Assembly: GCF_022844445.1 (NCBI RefSeq)
Contig: NZ_JALHLS010000007.1
Coordinates: 124,001 to 188,000, forward strand
Length of the DNA: 64,000 bases
Direction of reading: 5' to 3'
Source: Hyphomonas sp.
Lineage (GTDB): Bacteria; Pseudomonadota; Alphaproteobacteria; Caulobacterales; Hyphomonadaceae
Below, in pieces: positions 35,453 to 42,855 of this stretch. The stretch's first letter is position 1. Each line of letters begins with the position of its first letter. The position numbers and the translations under genes were made by a program. Under the pieces are notes generated by a model. It made no database searches. It saw nothing but the letters and a program-made list of their open reading frames with translations, and was not told the origin of the DNA.

Positions 35453-36156
35453 CGCTTCGCCGCGACCCAGCCGCGCATCATCGCGGCCTGGAAGACCAGG
35501 GCAGGCGGGGTGAAGCCCGCCGCCTCGATCAGGCTTTCGAGCTGGGATGGTCCGTGTACGCCGAAGTCGCGGCCGTAGGCGGCCGCCCATCCCCTGCGCC
35601 CTTCCTCCGGCACGCCGCCTAGGCGCAAGAGGTCAAGCCAGACGCCCAGCGTTGCGCCGAAGGTGGGCGCCTGCCGGTCGGCGCAGAGATCGAGATTGAA
35701 CAAATGTCCCCCGGTGTCGAGGCGCGTAGCAATGTCGGCGAAGAAGGCCTGCCGCGCGGGTGCCTCGGTCAGGAAGTGCGAGACGAGCAGGCTGGTTGCC
35801 GCATGATGCGCCTCCAGCGGCGCGGCCGATACGTAGTCAGCAATGAATGTGCAGCGATCCGCAAAGCCTTCCGCTTCCGCATGCCGCCGCGCCACCGCCA
35901 GCATCGGTGCCGAGGGATCAACGAGCGTGAAGCGCCAGCCCGGAAAGCGCGCCGCCAGATAGCGCGCCTCCGCGCCCGTGCCAGCGCCCGCCATCAGGAT
36001 GCGTGCGTCCGCCGGCAGGTCAGCGAAATGTGCCTGCACCAGAAGGTGCACGGCATCCTTGACTGGCTGCATCGCGGCAAACTGGGTGTCATAGACTTCC
36101 GCGCGGGCGGCATCGAACACGACCGAAAGGGGATTGGGGGCGGCAGACTGGCTCAT
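35449..36156 (-). CDS. Class I SAM-dependent methyltransferase
   Basis: The 235-residue protein has a Rossmann-type methyltransferase core: [19 protein letters not shown] is motif [20 protein letters not shown] is the acidic ribose-binding strand, and [15 protein letters not shown] follows. It resembles small-molecule methyltransferases of unknown substrate. The ATG at 36156 has GGAG 5 bases ahead; an ATG ten codons upstream is less likely. An AT-rich TTACATTATAAC stretch just upstream may be its promoter. Its end overlaps the sucB stop. Confidence 0.8.
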   Translation of the reverse strand: MSQSAAPNPLSVVFDAARAEVYDTQFAAMQPVKDAVHLLVQAHFADLPADARILMAGAGTGAEARYLAARFPGWRFTLVDPSAPMLAVARRHAEAEGFADRCTFIADYVSAAPLEAHHAATSLLVSHFLTEAPARQAFFADIATRLDTGGHLFNLDLCADRQAPTFGATLGVWLDLLRLGGVPEEGRRGWAAAYGRDFGVHGPSQLESLIEAAGFTPPALVFQAAMMRGWVAAKR

Positions 36157-36253
36157 AGTCGCTCCGTAAAAGTTATAATGTAACATTTATGTAGAGCGGC
36201 TTCACCGCGCGCGCAAGGACCCGGCCGCGCGCCGCCGGTGCGGTGTGCGGATC

Positions 36254-36266
36254 ATCCGTAGGCGGA
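36254..36266 (+). repeat. Copy 1 of the 13-bp intergenic motif ATCCGTAGGCGGA
   Basis: This 13-base sequence is identical to 48085-48097. It contains a short TCCG/CGGA inverted repeat around TAGG and lies just beyond the stop of the acyltransferase gene. Two exact intergenic copies in 64 kb suggest a small dispersed repeat. Confidence 0.35.
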
Positions 36267-36292
36267 GGGGACCATTCAGTCGGTCAGAGAGT

Positions 36293-37300
36293 TCAGAGGA
36301 ACACGCCCTTGACCTGCTGGTCGAGCCAGACGAGCCCGGCCGCCAGCGGCAGGGTAATCGCAAGGCAAAGTACCATCAGGGCGCCTGAACCGGCGTCGAC
36401 CAACGCAACCAGCGCATTCAGCACGAGCACGTGCACGAAGAAAATCGCCTCGGCAAACTTTGGCGAGACGCGCGGGCCACCTTGCCAGTTGGTCTTCAGC
36501 GCCAAGATCAGCAGCGCTGGTGCACCGACAATCACCGTAGCATAGATTTCGAACACATGCATCTTGCCGGCGGCGAGGTAGTTGGCGCTAACCTCCAGGA
36601 TCAGGAGGACGAGCCCCGACGCGAGAACGCCGAGCGCAAGGTTGCGCGACACCCTTGTCTCGAGCTTCATGGCGGCAATGATGAAGCCGATCGCGAAGAG
36701 GGGGAAGCCGAAGAAGATGAAGTTGCGCTGCAGCCAGCCGTTGATGGCATGATAAATTAGGCGGTCTGGCAGGAAACCATAGTTCAGCGCGTACTGGAGC
36801 AGGACGCCAAACCCGAAAAGCACCAGCGCGGCCAGCATCATCCACCGGAGGCCGAAGCGCGACATGAAAACGGTCATCAAAGCGGCGCCGCCCACAGCTG
36901 CGACATACCAGAGATGGAAGTAGCCAAAGACGAGGTTTTCCGGGATGTCGCCGATGTCGTTCTGCCAGATCGCGTCAAAAAGCCAGAACGGCGAATAGAT
37001 GGTCATCCAGACGGCATAGAGCCTGGCGATCTTCAGGACCCATGTCCAATGCCGATCGGCCTTGAGCGCCGAGTAGAAATAGTAACCGCTGATCAGGAGG
37101 AAAATCGGTACGGCGAGCCGAAAGCTGCCGTTCACCGTGGACAGGCAAGCAAAGACAGCGCCGTCACACACGAAATTCGAGTGGGCAGCCACGACCACAA
37201 TTGCTGCGAGAATACGTAAGGTATCGATAGACGCGTTTCTGTGGCCCGCGGCGGGGCCGCCGCTAGTCGATTTACCAATCGATTGCGAGAGTTGAACCAA
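36293..37300 (-). CDS. Acyltransferase-3 family membrane protein, TTG start
   Basis: The 335-residue polytopic protein has about ten helices, beginning at SIDTLRILAAIVVVAAHSNF. This is the acyltransferase-3 signature with the conserved Arg and His of helix 1, followed by AVPIFLLISGYYFYSAL. Members O-acetylate surface polysaccharides or other exported molecules. An in-frame TTG at 37300 has a strong GGAGG 8 bases upstream and is preferred to the ATG at 37441, which adds a polar non-homologous stretch reaching almost to the yghU start. The gene seems lower in GC than its neighbours and has no polysaccharide partners nearby. Confidence 0.8.
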   Translation of the reverse strand: MVQLSQSIGKSTSGGPAAGHRNASIDTLRILAAIVVVAAHSNFVCDGAVFACLSTVNGSFRLAVPIFLLISGYYFYSALKADRHWTWVLKIARLYAVWMTIYSPFWLFDAIWQNDIGDIPENLVFGYFHLWYVAAVGGAALMTVFMSRFGLRWMMLAALVLFGFGVLLQYALNYGFLPDRLIYHAINGWLQRNFIFFGFPLFAIGFIIAAMKLETRVSRNLALGVLASGLVLLILEVSANYLAAGKMHVFEIYATVIVGAPALLILALKTNWQGGPRVSPKFAEAIFFVHVLVLNALVALVDAGSGALMVLCLAITLPLAAGLVWLDQQVKGVFL

Positions 37301-37465
37301 GCCAGCGTCCTCCGACCGGAAGGCTACGGGCAGGGCAGGGATGAGCCTGCTGCTACGAACGTAGTGTTCCGTGTTCCAGGCACGCGGCCCGACAAAAAGG
37401 CGGTTGTGTTCTGCGAACCCGTGCCCAACTGTGGAAAGCAAACTTCATGCCGAGGACAAGCAGCC

Positions 37466-38344
37466 ATGACCGACCCGACCTACACGCCCCCGAAAGTCTG
37501 GACCTGGGACAAGGGGAGCGGAGGCCGCTTCGCCAACATCAACCGTCCCATCGCGGGACCGACGCACGACAAAGACCTCCCCGTCGGCAAGCACCCGCTC
37601 CAGCTCTATTCGCTCGGGACGCCGAACGGCGTGAAGGTCACGATCCTGCTCGAGGAACTCCTCGCCAGGGGCCATGCCGGCGCCGAGTACGATGCCTGGC
37701 TGATCAATATCGGTGATGGCTCACAATTCTCGTCGGGCTTCGTCTCGGCCAACCCGAACTCCAAGATCCCGGCGCTGATGGACCATTCCGTCAGCCCGCC
37801 GCAGCGCGTCTTCGAGTCCGGCTCGATCCTGCTCTACCTCGCCGAGAAGTTCGGCGAGTTCCTGCCGAAGGATCACGCCAAGCGTACCGAGGCGCTCTCG
37901 TGGCTGTTCTGGCAGATGGGCTCGGCGCCCTTCCTCGGTGGCGGCTTCGGCCACTTCTATGCCTACGCGCCGGAGAAGTACGAATACCCGATCAACCGCT
38001 ATGCGATGGAAGTGAAACGCCAGCTCGATGTGCTCGACCGCCACCTCGCGGAGAACGAATACATGGCCGGCGACGAATACTCGATCGCCGACATGGCCAT
38101 CTGGCCCTGGTATGGCGCGGTCGTTCTCGGCGTCGTCTATGGCGCGGGCGAGTTCCTGGCCGTGCACGAATACAAGAACGTCCTGCGCTGGACGAAACAG
38201 GTCGGCGAACGCCCGGCGGTCAAGCGGGGCCGGATGGTCAACTCGACGTCCGGCAAGCCCGAGAACCAGCTGCGCGAACGCCATGATGCGAGCGACTTCG
38301 AAACAAAGACCCAGGACAAGCTCGAAGCCCAGTCGGGGGGCTGA
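37466..38344 (+). CDS. yghU: YghU-type glutathione S-transferase (GSH-dependent disulfide-bond oxidoreductase)
   Basis: The 292-residue protein has the Nu-class GST plan. An N-terminal extension (YTPPKVWTWDKGSGGRFANI) leads into a thioredoxin-fold domain (HPLQLYSLGTPNGVKVTILLEE, then NPNSKIPALMD and ESGSILLYLAEKFG), followed by the helical domain with FYAYAPEKYEYPINRY. YghU-family enzymes bind two glutathiones and reduce disulfides. The ATG at 37466 matches the family start; the longer in-frame ORF upstream runs through the intergenic region. Confidence 0.92.
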   Translation: MTDPTYTPPKVWTWDKGSGGRFANINRPIAGPTHDKDLPVGKHPLQLYSLGTPNGVKVTILLEELLARGHAGAEYDAWLINIGDGSQFSSGFVSANPNSKIPALMDHSVSPPQRVFESGSILLYLAEKFGEFLPKDHAKRTEALSWLFWQMGSAPFLGGGFGHFYAYAPEKYEYPINRYAMEVKRQLDVLDRHLAENEYMAGDEYSIADMAIWPWYGAVVLGVVYGAGEFLAVHEYKNVLRWTKQVGERPAVKRGRMVNSTSGKPENQLRERHDASDFETKTQDKLEAQSGG

Positions 38345-38394
38345 GCCGGGCTGGCCGCGCTGCGGCGACGCACCTCGTTCCTTGCGCCCGGCGC
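38345..38394. repeat. Intergenic inverted repeat containing ACCTCGTTCCT
   Basis: GCCGGGC (38345-38351) and GCCCGGC (38388-38394) are exact reverse complements flanking 36 bases. The loop includes ACCTCGTTCCT (38371-38381), which recurs at 48109-48119, also inside an imperfect hairpin just after a gene end. It starts directly after the yghU stop and could act as a weak terminator or be part of a dispersed repeat family. Confidence 0.3.
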
Positions 38395-38436
38395 GCCGCC
38401 CATATAGGGGGCGGGCGAAAGTTCTGTGAGGCCGCC

Positions 38437-38781
38437 ATGACGACCTATGTTTCCGACCCGCGCCGCAACACGTCGCAGAGTGCGACCAGCATGCCCGAGG
38501 TGCGCTACGAGATCGACCGGATCGACCGCCTGCTGGTCGAGATCCTGGCCGAGCGCCAGTCCTTCATGGACGCCGCCGCCCGCATCAAGGGCGACCGGGC
38601 CGTCGTGCATGACCGGGCACGGATCGAGGATGTTGTTGCCAAGGTGAAGGCCGAATGCCCCAAGCACGGCCTCTCGCCCGCCATTGCCGAGCCGGTCTGG
38701 CGCACGCTGATCGACCGCTGCATCGCCTATGAGTTCGAAAGCTACGACGCGCTGCGCCGTCCCGCCGACGCGAGGTCGTAA
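38437..38781 (+). CDS. Chorismate mutase (AroQ type)
   Basis: The 114-residue all-helical protein matches stand-alone AroQ chorismate mutases, which convert chorismate to prephenate for Phe/Tyr synthesis. Helix 1 carries the EIDRIDRLLVEILAERQSF pattern with its conserved Arg. The VVHDRARIEDVVAKV segment supplies further active-site residues, and helix 3 has AEPVWRTLIDRCIAYE. Its 3' end overlaps the convergent Hpt gene by 40 bp, so both reading frames share that DNA. Confidence 0.9.
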   Translation: MTTYVSDPRRNTSQSATSMPEVRYEIDRIDRLLVEILAERQSFMDAAARIKGDRAVVHDRARIEDVVAKVKAECPKHGLSPAIAEPVWRTLIDRCIAYEFESYDALRRPADARS

Positions 38782-39131
38782 GCCGCCCGCGCGGCGGCTT
38801 CGAGCGATTCACCGAGCGCGTCCTTGACCTCGCCCAGCAGCACTGCGGCATGCGCCACGCTGGGCGCTTCTGCCCCGCGCCCGGCTTTCTCCGCCCGCTC
38901 GCAGGCCGCCGCCAGCTTCAGAGCGCCGATGCCGAGGCTCGCGCCCTTGAGCGTGTGGGCGGCGTCCGACCAGTCCCGCGCGTCGAGCCGCGGGTCCAGA
39001 AGGCGCGACCAGAGCTGGGCCTGATGCTGGAAAATCTCGATCACTTCGATGCCGAGCGCCGCATCGCCGCTGGTCATGGCCGCGAGATGGTCAAGGTCCA
39101 TCACCGGCAGGGAAGGGCGGGGGTCAGTCAT
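38742..39131 (-). CDS. Hpt (histidine phosphotransfer) domain protein
   Basis: The 129-residue single-domain protein has the phospho-His motif AAHTLKGASLGIGALKLA in the second helix and a helical-bundle pattern throughout. Hpt proteins shuttle phosphate between hybrid kinases and response regulators. Possible partners in the window are the hybrid kinase at 8934 and the stand-alone receiver at 52333, although nothing links them directly. A CtrA-like sequence lies upstream (39175-39189). Confidence 0.87.
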   Translation of the reverse strand: MTDPRPSLPVMDLDHLAAMTSGDAALGIEVIEIFQHQAQLWSRLLDPRLDARDWSDAAHTLKGASLGIGALKLAAACERAEKAGRGAEAPSVAHAAVLLGEVKDALGESLEAAARAAYDLASAGRRSAS

Positions 39132-39174
39132 CGAGCCGGGGTCTCCTTTGCCCCGAAACCGTCGCCTGAGCCCG

Positions 39175-39189
39175 TTAGCATCCTGTTAA
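39175..39189. promoter_or_regulatory. CtrA-box-like TTAG-N7-TTAA upstream of the Hpt gene
   Basis: TTAG (39175-39178), seven bases, then TTAA (39186-39189) matches the TTAA-N7-TTAA CtrA consensus with one mismatch. It lies in the 176-bp spacer between the Hpt gene and a small membrane ORF, which read in opposite directions. It is a candidate site only. Confidence 0.35.
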
Positions 39190-39307
39190 TGATGCGGCTG
39201 GCGCAAAAAATTCACGGATTATCGATTGTCGAGAAGGCGCCATTCTGGTAGACGCGGGGTCAAGGCGCATTTTGCCTTGACGCTTCGAACGCCCGGGGAC
39301 CTGCGCG

Positions 39308-39448
39308 ATGACTGACCTGCTCATCCTGATCCGTAATCTTGTGCTGGCGACGATTCTCGCCTGGCTCGGGCTCGAATTCTCGCCTTCCGCTCCGGAAAAG
39401 GACGAGGGTCCCTCCGACAAAGCGCCCGTTCTCGCGCTCCTCGGCTGA
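39308..39448 (+). CDS. Putative 46-residue small membrane protein
   Basis: An ATG at 39308 opens a 47-codon frame to TGA at 39446-39448. The product has an N-terminal hydrophobic segment (LLILIRNLVLATILAWLGL) followed by an acidic, Ser/Pro-rich tail with EKDEG. This looks like a single-span membrane microprotein. A GGGG tract about 10 bases upstream is the only ribosome-binding-like sequence. It lies 77 bp before the TipN-like gene on the same strand. The coding status is plausible but unproven. Confidence 0.4.
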   Translation: MTDLLILIRNLVLATILAWLGLEFSPSAPEKDEGPSDKAPVLALLG

Positions 39449-39525
39449 GAATTCCTGCAAAGCCTTAACCTGGAGTCGTGCATTCTGCCCTCGCAGCGGC
39501 ACGCAAGGCGCGTTATACATTGGAC

Positions 39526-41433
39526 ATGACAGAAGCTTCTTCCGTGCGCCCATCGGGCCGGGACGACCTTGTGCGTCACCAGGCTTCTCAAAACTTTGAG
39601 ATGGCGCAGACCGGTGGCGGATGGATGGTAACGACCGCTGTCGTGGTCGCACTACTGTGGATACTCGGGGTTGTTCTCGGCTTTCTGGGCCTCGGCGGGA
39701 TGGCGCTGGCCGAGCAGGTTTCGCCGCTGATCGTGGCAGCAGGCGGCATCGCGGCGCTGATCCCGGCTTTCCTGATCATCATGGCGGGTTTCATGGGCCG
39801 CTCCAGCCGGCGCGCGGCTGCCGCCAACGCGCTGGTTCTCGAAGCGACTTCACGCCTGATGGCGCCGGCGCGCGAGGCGGGCACCGAGGGCATCGCCTTT
39901 GCCGAGCAGATGAAGCAGGCCGCCGCCGAAGTCGACCGGTCGATGGCGCATGCGCTGACGGCGATGAAGGCGATGGGCGGCGAGATCGGCGACGAGCGCC
40001 TGCGCCTGGAGTCTGTCTCCTACGCAACCTCCGACAATGCGCGCGACCTCGCGACGCGCCTCGCCGCAGAACGCCAGGCGCTGGAAGCGCTGGCCCGCGA
40101 ACTGCGCAGCCAGATCAGCACGATGAGCGAAGCGATACCGCGCCAGGCTCAGATGATGGTTTCCGCCGCGCGTCAGGCGAGCGACGAGGTTGGCCGCGCT
40201 GATACGGCCCTCGAAAATCGTCTCAACTCGATGGCGCGGGCCGGCGATGATCTCTCGCGCCGCCTTGAGGCCCTCGACGGGCTCGCCCGCGAGGCCGCGA
40301 CGCGGACCGAAGCGCTGACCTTTTCGATCACGCGCATCGAGGACAAGCTGGAACAATCGCGCCGCACGGTGGACGCCGCTGTGCGCGCCAGCGAAGTGGC
40401 CGCCGCAGCTGCGGCGACGACCGGCGATGCTCTGAAGGGCGCCGTTGCTTCCGCCCTCGACGGCGCGCGCCAGGCGAATGCGGAGATCAATTCGGCGACC
40501 CGCGGCGCCGCCGAGGAAGCTGCGCGCGCGCTGGCCCGCCTGCGCGAAGCGGGCGAACAGGCTGCCTATGCACTGCGCACCGCCAGCTATGCCGCGCGCA
40601 TCGAAGGCGAAAACCTCGAGCGTCAGACCGGCATCAAGATTTCAGAACCGCCGCCGACCCTGTCTGCCCCGCCTGTGCGCCAGAGCCTTGCTGCGCCACA
40701 AGCTCCGTATACCAACGGTCACGCCGCCAATGGCCGCGCGCCGAACGGCCATGCCAGCGGCCACACGAATGGCCATGCGCCGCAAACCTATTCCAACGGC
40801 AATGGCGGCCTGCAGGCGCGGGCCTCGATGGACGACGATCTGTTCGACGCCAGCGCTGATGCCGTGATCGCCGCCAGCCTGGCACCCGAACCGCCGCCGC
40901 TGGTGCTGGGACGCGACGTGACATCGCGCGACGGCGAGCCGTTGATGCTGCGCCGGCGCCATGACGATTCCCAGGCGCCGCCCGAATTGCCGCGCCGCCG
41001 CGCCAGCGACCAGCTCCCTGGCCAGCATGGCAATGGTTCGGCGCTGCGCGACATCATCTCCGACATCTCGCGCGAGGAGTCCGGCCGGGCGCCGGACGAC
41101 CGGGAGCAGATCGCCGAGTCCCTCGTCTCGCGGCTGCAAACCTCCGGCATCCCGCTGGGCGATGTGTTCCGCCCGCGCTCGAAAAAGCGGATCGCGGCAG
41201 CGAGCCTCAAAGGCGACGCCGCCCGCCGCGACGCCGTGCGCGAACAGTCGGGCAAGGAAGTCGAACGCGTCTCGCATCGCCTGCGCGGCGACACGAAGCT
41301 GATGGACATGGCGCGCCAGTTTGCGGCGATGGAACAGGCCGATGCGCTGGCCGCGCTGGAGCAGACGCAGAGCACCAGCCGGAACGCCAGTGCCCGCCTG
41401 GCGGCGTTCCTGTTGGTGGACGCAGCGCTTTAG
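39526..41433 (+). CDS. TipN-like two-helix coiled-coil membrane protein
   Basis: The 635-residue protein has two adjacent N-terminal transmembrane helices (about residues 33-57 and 66-90). A long Ala/Glu/Arg-rich coiled coil follows (about 95-375), then a disordered linker with Asn-Gly-His repeats (about 395-427), and a more ordered C-terminal region (about 500-635) with LVSRLQTSGIPLGDVFRPRS. TipN, the Caulobacter polarity landmark, has the same plan of two helices plus a large coiled coil but is longer (888 residues). The call rests on architecture and taxon only. The ATG at 39526 removes 16 upstream residues. Confidence 0.5.
   Translation: MTEASSVRPSGRDDLVRHQASQNFEMAQTGGGWMVTTAVVVALLWILGVVLGFLGLGGMALAEQVSPLIVAAGGIAALIPAFLIIMAGFMGRSSRRAAAANALVLEATSRLMAPAREAGTEGIAFAEQMKQAAAEVDRSMAHALTAMKAMGGEIGDERLRLESVSYATSDNARDLATRLAAERQALEALARELRSQISTMSEAIPRQAQMMVSAARQASDEVGRADTALENRLNSMARAGDDLSRRLEALDGLAREAATRTEALTFSITRIEDKLEQSRRTVDAAVRASEVAAAAAATTGDALKGAVASALDGARQANAEINSATRGAAEEAARALARLREAGEQAAYALRTASYAARIEGENLERQTGIKISEPPPTLSAPPVRQSLAAPQAPYTNGHAANGRAPNGHASGHTNGHAPQTYSNGNGGLQARASMDDDLFDASADAVIAASLAPEPPPLVLGRDVTSRDGEPLMLRRRHDDSQAPPELPRRRASDQLPGQHGNGSALRDIISDISREESGRAPDDREQIAESLVSRLQTSGIPLGDVFRPRSKKRIAAASLKGDAARRDAVREQSGKEVERVSHRLRGDTKLMDMARQFAAMEQADALAALEQTQSTSRNASARLAAFLLVDAAL
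40708..40806 (+). repeat. Asn-Gly-His-rich low-complexity repeat in the TipN-like gene
   Basis: The linker is made of repeated NGHA-, NGR-, NGHT- and NGN-type units: YTNGHAANGRAPNGHASGH and then TNGHAP and YSNGNGG. At DNA level AACGG and AATGGC recur irregularly. It probably encodes a flexible spacer and could vary in length between strains. Confidence 0.6.
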
Positions 41434-41446
41434 ATCAGAACAAGTC

Positions 41447-41815
41447 GTGCAGTTGCCTGATCGGATAACCGCGAATTTGCCGGCGATCGATTTCGAGGCG
41501 ACAGAAGCGTTCTACACCAAGCTCGGCTTCGAGACCGTGTTCGCGGATTCCGGTTGGATGATCCTCGCGCGCGGACCGCTCGAGATAGAGTTGTTTCCCT
41601 ATCCGGATCTGGACCCCTCCCAGTCATCATTCAGTGCTTGCGTGCGGGTGGCCGATCTGGACGGCCTCTATACGGATTGGCTGGCCGCGGGATTGCCGGG
41701 CGCCGGCATTCCGAGAATGACACCGCCAAAACTCGAACCTTTCGGGCTGCGGATGTTTGCTCTCGTGGACCTCAACGGTAGCCTTTTGCGCTGTATCGAG
41801 GAGCCGCCGGACTAG
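41447..41815 (+). CDS. Bleomycin-resistance/VOC-type small protein, GTG start
   Basis: The protein of about 122 residues resembles bleomycin-binding VOC proteins: LPAIDFEATEAFYTKLGFETVF is the first module and ARGPLEIELFPYPDLD the second strand set. It ends with FALVDLNGSLLRCIEEP. No ATG lies before the domain; GTG at 41447 (or TTG at 41453) gives the normal length. The longer in-frame ORF overlaps the TipN-like gene out of frame and is not protein-like. Its end overlaps the convergent LysR gene by 4 bp. Drug binding is not shown. Confidence 0.75.
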   Translation: MQLPDRITANLPAIDFEATEAFYTKLGFETVFADSGWMILARGPLEIELFPYPDLDPSQSSFSACVRVADLDGLYTDWLAAGLPGAGIPRMTPPKLEPFGLRMFALVDLNGSLLRCIEEPPD

Positions 41816-42744
41816 ACCCCGACGATCTCGCTGTCAGTGGCTTCGTCCTTGATCCATTTGATGAAGGCGCGCACGTCCGGGGAGAGGTGGCGGCCCTTGG
41901 GCCAGACGAGCCAGTAGCCGAAATCGATCGGGATGGAGCCATTGGCGAAAGGCGCCGCGAGCCGGCCCGCCGCGATGTCGTTGGCGGCGATGGCTTGCTT
42001 GGCGAGGGCGACACCGCGGCCGGCAGCTGCGGATTCGATGACAAGGATACCCTGGTTGAAGCGTGGTCCCTTGGTGCCATCGACGCCGGAGACACCATGG
42101 GCGCGCAGCCAGCTGGCCCAGTCGGGACAGGAGGGGTCGTTCTCCGAGCTTTCATCATGCAGCAGCGTGTGGTGCTTCAGGTCTTCGGGCCGCCGGATCG
42201 CGTCAGGGCCTTCGAGGAGGCGCGGCGAGCAAACCGGCAGGACGGTCTCGTCCAGCAGCTTCTCGGATTTCAGGCCGTCATAAATGCCCCGCCCATAGCG
42301 GATCGCGAGGTCCGCGTCGGCGGTGTTGAAATCGGTCAGCGACATGTCGGCCGAGATCCAGGCTTCGGTGCCCTCATGGACCCGGTGAAATTTCTCGAGC
42401 CGCGGGGCGAGCCACTTGGCCGCGAAGGACGGCGCGCAGGAGACCATCACGCGGCCCTTGCGGGCCGGGGCCTGCATAATGCGGCCGGCTTCGGAAATGC
42501 GCTCGAACGCCTCGCGCACGAGGGGGAGGGAGGCCTGGGCTGCATCGGTCAGCAGAACGGAACGGCCTGTACGCTTGAACAGCGGGGTGCCCGCGAAGTC
42601 TTCCAGCTGCCTGATCTGCTGCGAAATCGCCCCTGGCGTGACGTTCAGTTCTTCGGCGGCCTGGGTAAACGACAGGCGCCGCGCAGCGGCTTCGAAGGCG
42701 CGCAGGGCGTTCAGCGGGGGAATACGGTCTGGCGTATCGGACAT
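41812..42744 (-). CDS. LysR-family regulator, GcvA-like
   Basis: The 310-residue regulator has an N-terminal winged helix (about residues 8-66: IPPLNALRAFEAAARRLSF, TQAAEELNVTPGAISQQIRQ) and a periplasmic-binding-like effector domain, in a form typical of the GcvA group. It diverges from the cysG operon with a 111-bp spacer that contains an AT-rich dyad. Regulation of the sulfate-reduction operon is therefore a plausible inference, although classical cys regulators (CysB/Cbl) form a different LysR subgroup. Confidence 0.88.
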   Translation of the reverse strand: MSDTPDRIPPLNALRAFEAAARRLSFTQAAEELNVTPGAISQQIRQLEDFAGTPLFKRTGRSVLLTDAAQASLPLVREAFERISEAGRIMQAPARKGRVMVSCAPSFAAKWLAPRLEKFHRVHEGTEAWISADMSLTDFNTADADLAIRYGRGIYDGLKSEKLLDETVLPVCSPRLLEGPDAIRRPEDLKHHTLLHDESSENDPSCPDWASWLRAHGVSGVDGTKGPRFNQGILVIESAAAGRGVALAKQAIAANDIAAGRLAAPFANGSIPIDFGYWLVWPKGRHLSPDVRAFIKWIKDEATDSEIVGV

Positions 42745-42755
42745 GGATAGTTTCT

Positions 42756-42772
42756 CTAAATGATAGACTTAG
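42756..42772. promoter_or_regulatory. Dyad CTAA-N9-TTAG between the LysR gene and cysG
   Basis: CTAA (42756-42759) and TTAG (42769-42772) form an inverted repeat 12 bp from the LysR start codon and upstream of the cysG leader. LysR proteins usually bind a T-N11-A dyad near their own promoter; the spacing here differs slightly. It is the only clear dyad in the spacer. Confidence 0.35.
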
Positions 42773-42809
42773 GGGTTGCCCGTTGCTGCGGGGGCGTCAA
42801 GGAGGTTTT

Positions 42810-42836
42810 GTGCATCTGTCCCTCCAGAACCGCTAA
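42810..42836 (+). CDS. Eight-codon leader ORF upstream of cysG
   Basis: A full-strength AAGGAGG (42799-42805) lies 4 bases before GTG at 42810, which opens an eight-codon ORF encoding VHLSLQNR and ending in TAA at 42834-42836, 19 bases before the cysG ATG. cysG itself has only a weak GAGAG site. In the cysG frame the same DNA has a TTG at 42808 that would add a Cys-containing extension (LCICPSRTAKQESCAP) 2 bases after the Shine-Dalgarno, which is too close. A leader peptide tuning cysG translation is the simplest reading. Confidence 0.4.
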   Translation: MHLSLQNR

Positions 42837-42855
42837 ACAAGAGAGTTGCGCCCCA

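Noticed and set aside
31836..35590. Two long minus-strand ORFs opposite sucA and sucB (691 and 620 codons)
   Set aside because: Both are mirror frames of strongly conserved dehydrogenase genes and give Asp/Val/Arg-rich sequence with no domain.
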